Position numbers and translations under genes: made by a program
Shown here: one piece after another, positions 35,806 to 49,050 of the stretch
How the letters are laid out: each line of letters opens with the position of its first letter
Numbering within the stretch: the first letter of the stretch is position 1
The notes under the pieces: generated by a model
The model's database searches: none
Seen by the model: only the letters and a program-made list of their open reading frames with translations
Told to the model about the DNA's origin: nothing
Assembly (NCBI RefSeq): GCF_003590095.1
Contig: NC_039481.1
Coordinates: forward strand, 8,587,895 to 8,651,894
Direction of reading: 5' to 3'
DNA from: Trichoplusia ni
Lineage: Eukaryota; Arthropoda; Insecta; Lepidoptera; Noctuidae
DNA: 64,000 nucleotides

Positions 35806-38800
35806 CTGTAACAGAATAGTTTTATTTAGATAGAAGAAACCCATTCCGCTGAGGGCGATGTAATCTTTAGTTAGTTGGTCTTGGAGCCGGTCACCTGCAA
35901 AACGAAGTTCTAATTGCGGTTACGTGAAGTAAATAGATGGTGCAGCTAACGATCTCGAAGTTTTGCACGTTTGCAACATTAAGCGAGGTTTTTTTGGGTA
36001 AGTTTTATTTCTTGCTTGTTTAGGTGTTTAGGTGTCGGGCTGTTTGATTGGTCTTGACCTTTACTTCATTCGGGAAGGAATATTTCTGGTATTAGTGAAG
36101 TTGCTACATATTTGTATAAAAATATAATTATGTTTATGTATGACAATGTTAATGTAAGTATTAACATTTGACTAGGTTAAAGATTTTAAATAGAATTGTT
36201 TTTTTTTTTGTGCCAGTAAGATGCAAAATTTTTATTAACTCTGAACAATATTTAAAAAAGGCTTTATTGACAATCACAACCAAGTTTCGTGGCATGACAA
36301 GTTTACTAAACTAACCTTCTGCTTAACAAAAGCACAAATCACTTCTAGAAAAGATCAAATTGCTCAAACATTTGAATATTTACCTCAACATTATATCCAT
36401 GCGTTTCATAACTATACAGATACTTGAGAGCGATACGTGAGTGTACGTTGACATCTGAGGCGGCGAGCACCACACTTCCCACTCTGACGCACAGCCAGAG
36501 CAGCGAGACGACGTAGTAGATACCCGTCAGGATGTTACTGGATGGGGCCTTGGCTGGGGGTTAAAAAGGTTCGATGTGCTCACGCAAATTTTGAACCAAA
36601 TAAGAAAAAAAGAAGGTAAATGTCATGTCCTGATGGATGCGGCAGAACATAAAAAGAAAATTGGGTTGGAAAATATTGAATTTAAAGATTCGAATGATTA
36701 TATTATTATTGATTTCCCATGTTATAAGACAAAAAGTCTTCCATGTTTGGACCAAGCATTATCAAATGAAAGTCTTGCGTTGGAACTACGATTTTCACCT
36801 GAAATTAAGAAGGAAGCACAGTTTTTCGACATTACCACTTGACTAAAATGGCTTGCTTCACGTAAGTCCCGAGCAGTTCATACCACATGTACATCTATCT
36901 ACACTGCTTATATTCTCTGTATAGTTGGGTGCAAGGATCTAGCAAGAAGGCAACTCACGTGATAACCAAGAAGAGTTGTAAACAAATGAAGTAGAAGTTG
37001 CAGGAGCAGGAAAAGATTATAATGCCTCCTAGTGCCGAGTCCATACTGCGAACTAATGACGCTTGCTTTACATAAGCTTCCCTCAGTTTCCGCCACGTAT
37101 ATACTTTTACGGCCTCAACTCTCTGGAAAGAACCAAATGTAAAAAAACTGGTTGTTAGCTACTTTCAATGCAAAAAGGTTGACATTGTAGAAGCTAGAAA
37201 GTGCTAGACATACTATATTTTATCAACTATTTTCTAGAACTAGTCTGCAAAGTTCTAGTCTGTACAAGACCGCATTTTTTTATATGGTAGGATGCTTTGT
37301 TATTCGGCAATTTATGAATGAGCTATTTGTTAATATAGCAAATATTTACTATTATATTTAAGAAATCAAGTGTTTGAATGCCTCATTGTATGCAGTGTTT
37401 CAGTTCATTAATTAATAAACTACTTTCACATGTTTTTGTTTACAGCTTTATGCCTGTTACAAATCAGTAAAACCTTTTATAATTAAAGTACATTGCACTC
37501 TTACCTTATCAGACTGCATCTGTTTCTTCTCTAGCAGCATATCTTCGCTAAACACTGATTCAGCCTATGATATCTCGATGTCAATCCCATACTGATAAGC
37601 ACTATCAGTTGGTCTTGGAAGTTCCATAGCAGACTGGCTATAGTACTTATTATAACAAGCGGTAAAGCAAACCATTCTGAATAGTCCTCTGAATGTTTGA
37701 ATAGTTCTCATTATTTGGTTTTGCAGCTATGTCATCTTCTTCTACCTCAAATACTGCAAGAAAATTTTAATCAATAGCTCCATGGTCGTTATTTATTTTA
37801 TGACCATCAGGAACATTTTAAAATAGATATAGATCTCGTTTTTTTTAATATAAAGTTAGATAAAATGAATTTAACTTAAATAGTGGGAGTGAATGACGTT
37901 ATGCGTCTATGATTATATTCCGTTAAAGCAGTCAAAACCTTTGCTCAAGCTAATCACTCCATAGATCGGTTGATCTGTTGGTCTACTCGATGATTATGGA
38001 CCGGACAACTGACAAAGCAAATCCCTGAAGTACTCCTTTTTGGACATTTTCGTAACCAGTCACCCTATTCAGTTAATTGGTTATTACTATATTTGGAACC
38101 AAACAATGAGACGCAATTAGGAATGAACGAACGAATTATAACGCAAAAATTTTATCAGCTCATAAATTATTAATTTCATGAAAATTGGTAGATTATAAAC
38201 AAAATATGAAAATGTATTTTTAATCAACAGCTTGGCTCAAAGCTTATAATCCTCATATCAAATTGAATTAAGTACATATAATAAATTGCCGATGTATGTA
38301 CGTTTCAATAGACAATTTATTACTACTATTTAATGATTATAACAACTGTGGTACCGTTGTATACATAATATTGATAACTTTGTAACTCGCCCATATCAAT
38401 TGCTGTTATTGCAGAAAAATTATCCGATGTCCAAAATTAAATCGCGAAGCTCCAAATTTAGTCTCAAATATAATAATACAAAAGCTATCAGGTACGATGT
38501 TTACTTTAACCTAATAAAGAAGTGATTTCGTCACTTTTTACCGGCAATTATTGACATCCACTTCCATATGTTTGCACACCTTATGTGTGTACAATCGTCA
38601 TCATTTTAACCGTGAACGCGTTATGAAAAACTTTGCCTTTGCATTTCTAATTTCAAATAAGGATACTTACGTCCCATAAATATGAATCCATGAGATACGA
38701 GAACGTATCGTTTCAGCATCAAAGGTACTGGACAGTCTACACCTATCGATGAGGCTATGCTTAAGACATGTTCCACTGCAAAAATAATATAGACATGGCA

Positions 38801-40477
38801 AAATAAATGAAAAACAAAACCTATTTCAGTAAGGTCTGATTTCCAAATGGTGTCAGATTTTGGAACCAAAATATCATCTCTTAACATTAATACAATTGCT
38901 GAAATAGTATAAGAATAAGAATAAGAATCATTTATTTGCCATAAGAAAAAAACTAAGTCACTAATAGACCCCTTTCAATACATTTAAACATAATTTATCG
39001 TTCATGATTGTTGAAATTTCAGTAGTATACGTAGTCAAGCGTAAGAATATATATTTTCCAAGAGTCAATTTTACAAAACCGATAAAGTGCAACTCGCATT
39101 ACCAAGGGTTTCGTATAGGTTTAAGAAAAACAAATGGGCTGGCCGAAAATAAATTTAAGGGTTTTTTAATAAATATAAGTTATTTTGTCACCCAACAAAA
39201 TAAAATCTTTTTTATTTTAATCATTGCTGTTGTAGCAGCAACAGAAACACCTCATCATTCGTGAGATGCAGCCTTGCGACACAGAGACATAGGGGGGATC
39301 AGCACTAACAGGATTCCAATTTTACCGTTTAGGCACAGACCCTAAAAGTCCTATACACATAAAATCACCAAGAAACTTCAAAACTTACGTAAGGAGAAGA
39401 ACATCATAGTACCGGCTACACACACCATCCTTCGCTTTAACGTTTTGTCTGCTGGTATGTTGACACCCACTGATCTTTCCACTTTGGCCCATACTTGTGA
39501 CAGCTTTCGCCAAGAGTAGCAAAGCTTTGAGCTAAGTATTAGAGATAAAATAGATATCGAATAGAAGATAGTTCCTGATAGGCGAGCTGTTACACTTCCT
39601 GGAAAGAAAGAAAAAGAAAGAGTTAAAGGCTAAGCTAAGCTAAAACTTAGCTTAGTTATTAGGTAACTTAAAATAAAAAAGCACCCAATATTGAAAAATA
39701 CTCACTTAAATGTACAATGCAAGTCTTGGAGTGATTTCGTTTTCAATTACTTACTGTTTTTTTAGTTTTATTAGTTTTCATATGTTTATTTGAGATATTT
39801 GTAATAATTTAAACTATAAAAAGATATACGTTAAGAGAGAAATTGCTGAAACTTTTATTTTCTACTTACGATTCCCTGATATATCTCTAGCTAGACCTGC
39901 CAGAGCCTTAATGACCTTCCAAATGGCCATGACCTCGATGATGAGCAGTGATCCCAATACAACAGCAGACCATAACAAATTCATATAGCTTTTAGATCCA
40001 TAAACACCAAACAGACTGGACAAGTGGAAAACCTTGCGAATGACGTATAAAAAATCCTGTCAAAAGAAAAAAAAATACCAAAGAAAATATTTTTACTGAT
40101 TCTTAGAAACTAGTTCCAGTTTATGTCATGAAAACGCATCGCTAGCCATTTATTGCCTAAGTCATCAATCATCGTCATCATCAGCCCGTTGTTGTCTACT
40201 GCTGGACATAGACCTCCCAAATTGCACGCCATCGAGATCTATCTTCGGCTGATCGAAGGATGAAGAAAAATAACGAAGATTTCCCCAGGAAATTCCGTCG
40301 TAATGAACAGTATCAAAAACTGTTCAGGCTTTGATTATTGTATACCGTTATAATTACATCATTTTTTTCATTCTATCTAGATTAAAGTATCTAAAGTAAG
40401 CTTACGTCATGATTCGGCTGTTTTGGTAGCAGCAAGTTGTTCGGCCTCAGTAACTTCCTAAATTCTTTACTGTACAT
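35806..40477 (-). pseudogene. Second copy of sugar receptor 3, partial and frame-damaged
   Basis: Exons matching receptor 3 exons 1-9: 40477-40406, 40056-39870, 39598-39389, 38775-38671, 37753-37505, 37122-36959, 36903-36862, 36553-36384, 35894-35806. Exon 10 with the TM7 signature is missing because the copy begins at the gap. Exon 5 lacks two single bases relative to copy A, exon 8 has one extra G and exon 9 lacks one C, each of which breaks the frame; exons 1-4, 6 and 7 have the same length as in copy A. Introns are equally similar and also differ by single-base indels. The indels look like consensus errors of a poorly polished long-read haplotig, so the gene is probably intact in the animal as the other allele of receptor 3. 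A real, decaying duplicate is the alternative. Confidence 0.82.
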
Positions 40478-42232
40478 GTTTACAACTTTCCACTTATGTC
40501 TGTCACTCGATAGTATTTTAAAATCAATGTATTTCAATAGCCTCACGAACGAACACAATACATGTCAAAAATAATAAATTGATTGTAGATACCTTGTTTT
40601 TGCTAGGAATCCCTCCGATTGTCCAGATAAGTGTGAACTCCAACTCATATTTTATTTTTCACTTAGCATGATTGGTTTATAAATAACAGGCTATTTTTGT
40701 TATTTTTTCTGTCATGAATGTTATAAACTCTTTCAGCGTTGTTAATTTTTTTCTTCACATTTTTGATACTCAAAATCCGACGTCTTTATGAACAAATTTA
40801 TTTTTTTGGATTATTTTAATTAATTTCCTTCAAATTAATTTATTTCAATCATTTTAAAAGTTTATTCAGAATTAAAACGTGAAACACATCCAATACGCTG
40901 ACGAAACTATATAAAACATGACAACTTTTCACTATTATTTCAGATAGCTCAATTTATACTGGTCTTAATTATTTGCAAAAGGTAACACGCGATCCGATCG
41001 TCTGATTCAGTTATCGAAGATATAAAATCGAAGTGGTCAATAATAACTATTTAATGACTCACTGATAAATAAACACCTAGCAGTCGTCAAAAGTAAGGTC
41101 TTAAAATTAGATACCTAGCTTATTTACACCTGTTAATCCTTTTTAATAATAATACTCTTACATTTCGTTATATGATTATTATACCTAAAGGGGACGTGAA
41201 ACTGGCCTAGTGTGATTTGGAGACACAGAGAGTGCGGTATTATAATAAATGCAGGCTGAAGATGAATAGATAAACCAATAATTTGGGTGACACGCACACA
41301 TGTTTGTCACCCACCAGTGAAGGATGGATGAAAGGACGGAAGGACAGACGGATTGACGGCGGATCCTCAGTAATCGGATTCCGGTTTTACTCTTTGGGTA
41401 AGTAACACTAAATAACTATGAAGCAGAAACGTATTAATTGATTTGCTTATAAAATAATAATTAAAAATAAAAATGCAAACCTCTGCGGTGATCGGGTTTC
41501 CAGGTTTCCAGGCACGAAGGCGTATTACGATGAAATTTATTTAAGCATAATTGACCTTTAATGGAAATATCCGTGGATTGGAGGAAATAGCATAATAGTT
41601 TCCGATTAACTTGCATGACGCTTACAGAGTTAAGTCTTAAAATAGATACTAAGTTCGATAAAATGTATATACATTATTATACTCTTGTATCAATAAGGAG
41701 GTACGATTCGTGCTAAATTTATCAATGTATAATAATATTGATAAAATTATCGAACACATTATCTGTTAAAATTGAAACTATCCAGCTATAAGAGTTCATG
41801 AGATACAGCCTGGTATCAGACGGACGGAAAGACCGCAGTACTTTACAATAAAAACAGAAAAAAAGCTCTAACCCAGTTATATATTTACCGTCCCACCCTA
41901 CTCATGTAAATAAGAGTAGATTCGTTAGTTAGTTACTAAACTGAGAAGAGCTATCGACGGAGCAAGGTCGGAAGAATGAAGTGGCAGACGTCAGAAGGCC
42001 TTGAGATTATAATTCTTAAGTGTAAGAACAGATTAACGATTCAAAAAAATTAACGATTTAAAACTTCATCTTCAGGTTCATTTAATACCGATGAAATTTC
42101 ACGACAGTAAAGAATTCTCCATATCGATAAAAAAGTCTAATATAACCAAAAAGCCAGTTGTTTAATGTATTACGTTTTTTAGTATATCAACAGCAACTGA
42201 GGTACTTGTGGCTAAGTTGAATCTGCACACAA

Positions 42233-42495
42233 ATTGATCGATCATAGGATAAGCTACGCTTGGTGCAACGGACAACAAGTTCCTCTATGTTTTGGAAGGC
42301 TCGGTAATCGTTGGTCACGGCTGTTATACATAGCATTAGTCATCTTTAGCCATTACGGGTGGTTAGAAGATAAAATGTCTGTCTACCAGTCTTACAAAGG
42401 GGTGCCGTGTTGCCTAAGAAACTGGGTAGTGGAGGTCAGATATACAGCCACTTCTTGTCAAACACTGGCAATGAAAACCGATCACAAAAACCTAC
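42233..42495 (+). repeat. Dispersed lepidopteran repeat family A, twin of 31788-32047
   Basis: Copy B counterpart of the family-A repeat in the upstream region of receptor 3. Confidence 0.65.
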
Positions 42496-44479
42496 CTTGC
42501 TACCCTTAGTATTTCAGCTGATAATTTTTGAACAGTCCCATACAAAGTCTTACAGGTACACTCATAGTAATTTTCATTGCATGTTAAATCTATTGGCTCA
42601 TAGAGTCACGTTATTTTGTAACAACTGACCCTTACTAAGCAATAAAATGAGCTTTCGCAATTGATAACAATAAATTAGTTAACGAGAACCAGAAATAAAA
42701 TTCCTTTGTACTTCGCTGGTTTATTGTCTATCAATAAAATAAATTACCGCAGTTGTGTACTTTGTATTTCATTAGGCTGATTGCAGATTTTTTTTTGTTT
42801 ATCATGGTTAGGTAATATGGAACAAAAAAGCAAAGTATATTTTATTCTTCTTATAGACGAACTAGCAAACCCACAAAAACTTGTTTTGCCAGTCTAGAAA
42901 AAAAATCACTTAAGGAGATGAAAAATAGATGTTGTCCGATTCTCAGCTCTACCCAGTATGCACAAGAAAATTCATGAAAATTGGTCGAGCCGTTTCTTTT
43001 CGAGAATTTCATATATAAGGCCTTCCCTAAATTCACTGTATTGTTTATTCAGAAGCTTATATATCTAGTTCAATTTAGTATTTTTTTTACTATATGAAAA
43101 TAAACGTGATAAGTATTAATTTAAAAAGAAAAAATAATGGAGAAAAATATATGAGCATCAAAATACCGTCGTCCACAGTTTTCACTGCAGATAACGAATA
43201 TTTCGATATTTATTTCAATTTCAAAAGAAAAATGATATATCTGAAAACAGGACGTGTTCAAGCAATAATTCATTGATAAAAATAGTGCGTTCCTATCACT
43301 CGGAGTATACAATTTTCTCGCCTACGAAGGAATTTTAAAAAGGCATTAAAGTAAATTTTTGTAGCAAGAAGCTTTCATTTTGCAATTTCTGTTTGTATGT
43401 TCGTTTGTTACATATAAGTGTATTTGCTCATAATTTAGACTTTATGAACCCATCAAGTGATTCCAGCACTCGACAGTTAAAGTTCTCTAAAAATCGACCA
43501 AAGGAAAATAAAATTTCAGGTGTAAAATAGTTTTCAACAAATTTATGACAGTAGCTATCGTTGCTTAACCTCGATTTTGATTATTATTATTTGATGTTAG
43601 AACGGCAACAGAAATAAATAATCTGTTAACATTTCAACTGTCTTGCTAAACGTTCACGAAATACCTGTTGACAGACGGAGAGACAGCAGAAAATTAATAA
43701 TTGAGTTAGAAAATGTCATCAAGTTTAGCTCAGTAGTCTTCATTTGAAGTTTTCGTTTCTGAAAAATATTGTAAGAGGTGATGGCGGGTCCATAGATCCC
43801 TGATTATTGTAACTATATTTGAAAATTATGAAAGGTTTGTAATGCGTGTTTATTTGCAATAAACAGCTAATTCACGTGAGTCGTTAATATCAGATGTGAT
43901 AAAGTGTTACCTTCACCTGTGTTCAAGACGTTACGTACTAGGTTTTATTGCAAAGCCCTTGATTTATTATTCGTACACCGTTTCGTGATAATGACGCTTT
44001 AGGGTATCGCTTGAATCATGTGGAATAAACCTAAATAATCTTGTAAGCATCTAATTTAGTGGGAAAAGTATTTTTGGCTATGAAAAAATATTTTGCAAGT
44101 TATTTACCTAAGACCATGAATATTCCAAAATTTATTACTAAAATTCTCTTGCCACTAAACATGACAGACATCGGTCTCAGTAATTATGATAACAAAATGA
44201 ATCCATAATTTTATTCATCACATTTAATACAATTTCCTTTGTGTCAATTAGTTTAGTAGGTAACCTGGTGCTTAAGTAGATAGCCAAGTCAGGATCTTAG
44301 GTTGAAGTCTTCACGTGCCAATGTCATTTCTTGCGAGTATAACAATTAATTAACACCAGCTGTTAAACGCTAGAAAAACCTTATAATCGTCGTAAAACTT
44401 TGACGCTTGGAAGAAAAAAAAAAAATTCTAGTATTACATTTTTTTCGTATCGACTCGTGCGGTATGAAATTTATTCCTT

Positions 44480-44645
44480 GTGTCCACTGGGGTTTCATAA
44501 GCAATCAAAACACATTAACAAAAATACTAACTCAGGACAAGCATTCGTGGATAGCGCAATTCTTGTCTTACGCGAGGATCAAACCTGCGACACATCATAC
44601 GCATTAGGTTTTGCTTGGCGCATTCAACCATTCGGCTATCCATGA
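44480..44645 (-). repeat. SINE-like repeat family B
   Basis: Contains GGACAAGCATTCGTGGATAG, GAGGATCAAACCTGCGACAC and TTCGGCTATCCATGAA. The box-B-like core in reverse orientation suggests a tRNA-derived SINE. Confidence 0.6.
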
Positions 44646-45054
44646 ATTCGTTGTACCTATTAATTAAGCAGTAGTTTTATAATATTTTAAACTGCAGTTA
44701 TTTTTAAGCTGAACTAGACCATAACAAACGCAATACCAGTGCTACACTCTCATTGACCACTCGAATCAGTTTTAGATTTATCTGCAGTTGTTTTGATTTC
44801 CCGTGGGCACTATACGTTTCAATACCATGTGGCTCAAGTTGTATTAGCAGATTTATATTATAGAGAGTTGTTTGATTGTTTACATTTATATGTTTTATGA
44901 CAAGTACTGTTTCACTACAGTAGAAATAGTACATAGTACAGTATAGTACAGTGGAACGGAACGTGTGTGTACTCTTAATCATTTTATAACCATTTTTTTC
45001 TCTAAAACAATAGTCGAGAAGTTGATCTTTGTATCTGTTAGGTTTTACAAAATT

Positions 45055-45180
45055 AAAACACTCAGTTTCAGGACATGCGTTCGTGAACCACACAAATGCT
45101 TGTCCTTCGCCGGGATCGAACCCAAGTCACGTTGAGGTCAGTCAGTTTGTCGTAGCCTGGCCTATGCCATTTATCTATCT
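45055..45180 (-). repeat. SINE-like repeat family B
   Basis: Contains GTTCGTGAACCACACAAATG followed by CGCCGGGATCGAACCC, the same series as 44480-44645, about 500 bp away and in the same orientation. Confidence 0.55.
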
Positions 45181-48100
45181 GTTTAAATAACCTATATTAA
45201 AATACAAATGTTTAAAACACTACTTTACTGAATGTTTATTTCGTTTATTTTCTTGTGAAGTAAATAAATAAAGTGGAATAACTCTTTTAGTTTTAACGAT
45301 ACTCGCTGGACCCGACCTCGTTGTCTAGACCTTATTACTGTTAGTATTTCGTGGACAATTAGCTTTATTAGTATCCAAGGCTGAAAAGATTTGGTAACAC
45401 TTAATACCCCAGAAATTATTTTATACATTTGCCTTGCCTTTGCTGACTGCTCCGCCTTAAGATGTGCTAAGTTGATTAAGACAAACTCTATGTTACTTCT
45501 TATCCCTCCAAGAACATGAGTGCAAAGTTACATTCATATTTATAATATTAGTAAGTATTTTTTCGATGCAAGGCGCTTGAGCTGATAGCGGTGAATCGGT
45601 CATCTTAAAGTAATGTTATTGCGGGTTTAAAAGAAAGATGTCGCTCTACGCCGTGTGTTGCGCTATCTTGCTTTCACAACCACAAGATCAAGTTAACCCC
45701 TGTTCCGATTTCAAAATTATTTTGATTGATATAGGCCAAAAACATCGCGCTAAATTAAATATATAGGAGCAGGTAGTATCCCGCAGTAGAATCACCAACT
45801 AGTAATGGATGTGGACTACCTAGCAGTGGGACTTAATATTACTGACGTCATGTTCATAAATCCTGAACCCCAGAATACTAAAAAGAAGAGAAGACCGGCG
45901 AACCGACTGAACTTCGGCGTGACCGAATGTAAAAAAACGAAAGGGAGGCCTTTGCCCTGCAAAGGGAAAGCAAAGGCTGAAAAAAGAATGACGCACTCTA
46001 ATAAATTAAATTCATAAAGAAAAACTACAATCTCCAAGTAAGTAATAAAATCTGAGGAGCGTCCTACTATTCAGAGTGTAGTTTTAATTTTAAGAACTCA
46101 TAAATTTCCTTAACGAGCCAACTTGTTTTCATACTTTGCTAGGCGAAAATAAGTGTTATGCTTAAAAACCCCTTTTTTCTTCACTTCAATTTTAGAGAGT
46201 ACTCTGGGTGAGTTTACAAGATTTAGTTTTACTAAGGAGATTTCAGTCGCTATTTAGAACTGTCCCTTTCTTTCTTTTTAACTGCCAAGTTTTCTTATTT
46301 GTCGTTGCGGTTGGATTTTTACAACTTAATTTTGAGGCACTTCCCAATAAGTAAGCAGGCTTATATTCTCTTCAAATTTGATTATTTTATTAAACAGTTT
46401 CACTGATTTTGATACAATTTGAATCGAGTGACATTTAATAAGGTAGGTTTTAGATTTTTTTTAATCTATAAACTTGTTTTTTTTATTCGGTTCTCGAGTC
46501 AGACCAGAAGAGGTGGGTTCTAACGAACCAGACCAAGATCGAAGAGCAATTGAGTGTTATCAGCCTCGTTATTTAGCGTTTGAACGTAGTTCCAACTCGT
46601 GCCACAGCATAAATTACTGGCTGTGCCGGATACCAGAGTAAGGGAAGTGCCAGTAGGCACTTATAGCTGCATAATAGCAATCAGACAGTTCGGCAATCAA
46701 AAGCAAGGAACCAGGATCCTTGAGAGCCTACAACACCACACCTTTTTACCGGATGAGAAATCATCTAATGACTCCTCCCACTTTGGTATGAGTTTCCAAA
46801 TACTTTTACTGACGAAAACTCACCCATGCCTTGTTTTCCTTCCATTGTGTACCGGCCGCAGTAGCCCATGCGGACAATCACGCTGGCATACCTCCAGCCT
46901 TTGAAGTAATATTGTTCCATTTTCCAAGTATTTGTTGTGGTTTTTTAAGATTTTATCCATAGCTTTTTGTTCTTGACTATATTCTATCCAACTTGCTCAA
47001 TCTCGCTCAGAGATAGGAAAAGGCTAAACTGATGATCTAAGGAGGCGCATTAGTACAATCGTTCACAGAAATCCTAATTACATTCGATTTATTTTCCGTC
47101 GGCCGAAGCACCACTATTAACCTAATTTTGCGATGTCTGGATAAGAGTACTTAATATCGCAGCGATTTTATACGCTCGTACGATCTCGAATTAATTTAAA
47201 TCACTTTAAAAGCTTTTAAATGCGTTCGCTGTTCGATACATTTTTACCTGAAATTGCTTCGACAAAGAACTTGGAATATTCTCTTGCCATTTTTATTTGG
47301 AGTGGAAGAAATTATTTCAGTACCGATATTCAATCGCAGCACAATTTTTTAAATCGAAATAGACATGCAAATCGAGACGCTGGTTTCCGCATTATGGTTT
47401 GCCCCAAACTTTTACAATGGTAAAAGTCCCGTTTTAAGAAACCGTTATAACACTGATTTGTGACGGCCCAAATCGAATTTCAAATTGAGTGTAAAATTGA
47501 CCCTTTTCCTCGTGATTAAGCCTTCAAAACGCTATAAATTAAGGTCAAATTTATTAAAACCGTAAAATATGAGGGTCAAATTTCAGTTTGGCGGACCCCA
47601 AAAATTATGAAACTGGGTCTCCAAAACTTCAAAAGTTGAAACGAAAACAATATTTGAGGGGATACATATACTCGTACTTCCTTGCCTAAAACATTATTAT
47701 TTTGTGCCTTCCGAAATTGGTGACTTTCGTACCGTTACGCGATTTTGAGACTAATGACTCATATGTAAAGACTATTTCGTAATGTATCTGTTTGGACAAC
47801 GTTGTTTGAATTTTGTACCTGAAAAGTTGTAATGTTTGGATGAGCGGATTATCAGCCATGCTCTGTTTACCTTGGACCTTTAAGTATTGTTGTAGTTTTG
47901 TTGAAATGTGTAGTGTGAACTTTGTAGTTTTTGTCGTAATATGAGTTGTTGTTCGTGACGTATTATATTTACTATTGAAACAGAAACTGTCGCTTACTTA
48001 TTAATTAATGCTAGTAAACCTGTAGATTTTTTTCCATGGCAAGTAGAAATTTGCCTAGTAGTGGGATAGAGACGAGACTTTTCAGAAACATCATATCAGC

Positions 48101-48798
48101 TCAAAAGAGAGTGATTTTTTTATTACTAATGGCTTCCTTGCTCGAAATAACAAAAACTACCTTAAAAAGCTAATTAAAGTTACTTCGTCAGTAGTCAATA
48201 AGTTTTCTTGCTTAAAATCCCTTCAAGTGTCCGTAACAAGGAAACCATAAAACTGATACGAAACTTCTTACACACGAAGTTTCTTCGTTCTTGTTAACAG
48301 CGTGTGAAGTGATGCTTGTACTGTCAGCAGCTACAGTTGATGAATGCGAGCTGAGATACTACCATCGCACCTTTAAGTAAGGATGTCGCGGTTGAGGGAG
48401 CAAGATGGAAGCGTACTGAATTTTACAGAATAGTGTATTTCTCAAGTTGGTGATAGTATTATTGTGGGTATTTAAGAGAAATGTGGCTTTACGCTGTGTA
48501 TTGCGCTATCATTCTAAAAATAACTTAACGCAAACAAATAAATATTAAAAGAAAACAAAGTGTTTAGATGTATTATTTTTTAGTACATTATACCTAACTC
48601 GAAGTTCAAGTGTTTCGTGTTGTAGCGGCGCTCCATATGGTAACTACATAATATTCGCATGTTTCGCATTGCATGTTTGTGTTCAAATGGAATCAACGAG
48701 CTGGGTCAAATTCATCTAACAAAATTGGATCAAGACAAAATATCAGGTGGGGTAAATGATTTGTAATATCAGAATATGTAACAATATTTTATACATAA

Positions 48799-49050
48799 CT
48801 AGCTGTTGCCCGCGACTTCGTCCCCGAGGGTAGAAGATATAAGTTAAGATTTATATCTACCCTGTTTTTGCACATTTTCCATTGTATCTTCGCTCCTATT
48901 AGTCGCAGCGTGATGATTTATGGCTTAAAACCTTCCTCGATGAATGTTCTATTCAACACAAAAATATTTTTTCAATTTGGACCAGTAGTTCCTGAGATTA
49001 GCGCGTTCAGACAAACAAACAAACTCTTTAGCTTTATATATTAGTATAGA
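48799..49050 (+). repeat. Dispersed repeat family C, copy 3
   Basis: From CTAGCTGTTGCCCGCGACTT to TATATATTAGTATAGATAT; collinear with 12701-12959. Confidence 0.75.

Larger units (their letters stand above)
35439..43380. repeat. Large near-identical segment, copy B
   Basis: Second copy of 24992-32935. It starts abruptly at the gap, inside the last intron of receptor 3, and runs to GAAGCTTTCATTT at 43380. There it continues into unique sequence exactly where copy A holds the Copia LTR. This supports an alternative haplotype rather than a tandem duplication. Confidence 0.9.

Noticed and set aside
35806..40477. A fourth functional sugar receptor
   Set aside because: Missing last exon, four coding indels and intron-level identity to receptor 3 favour a duplicated haplotype.
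45805..46017. 70-aa basic frame starting MDVDYLAVG
   Set aside because: Its 3' half resembles a common moth repeat (GGGAGGCCTTTGCCC-type word); no homologue recognised and the antisense strand is equally open.
46599..46904. 101-aa + strand frame
   Set aside because: No motif, odd composition and no splice or promoter support.
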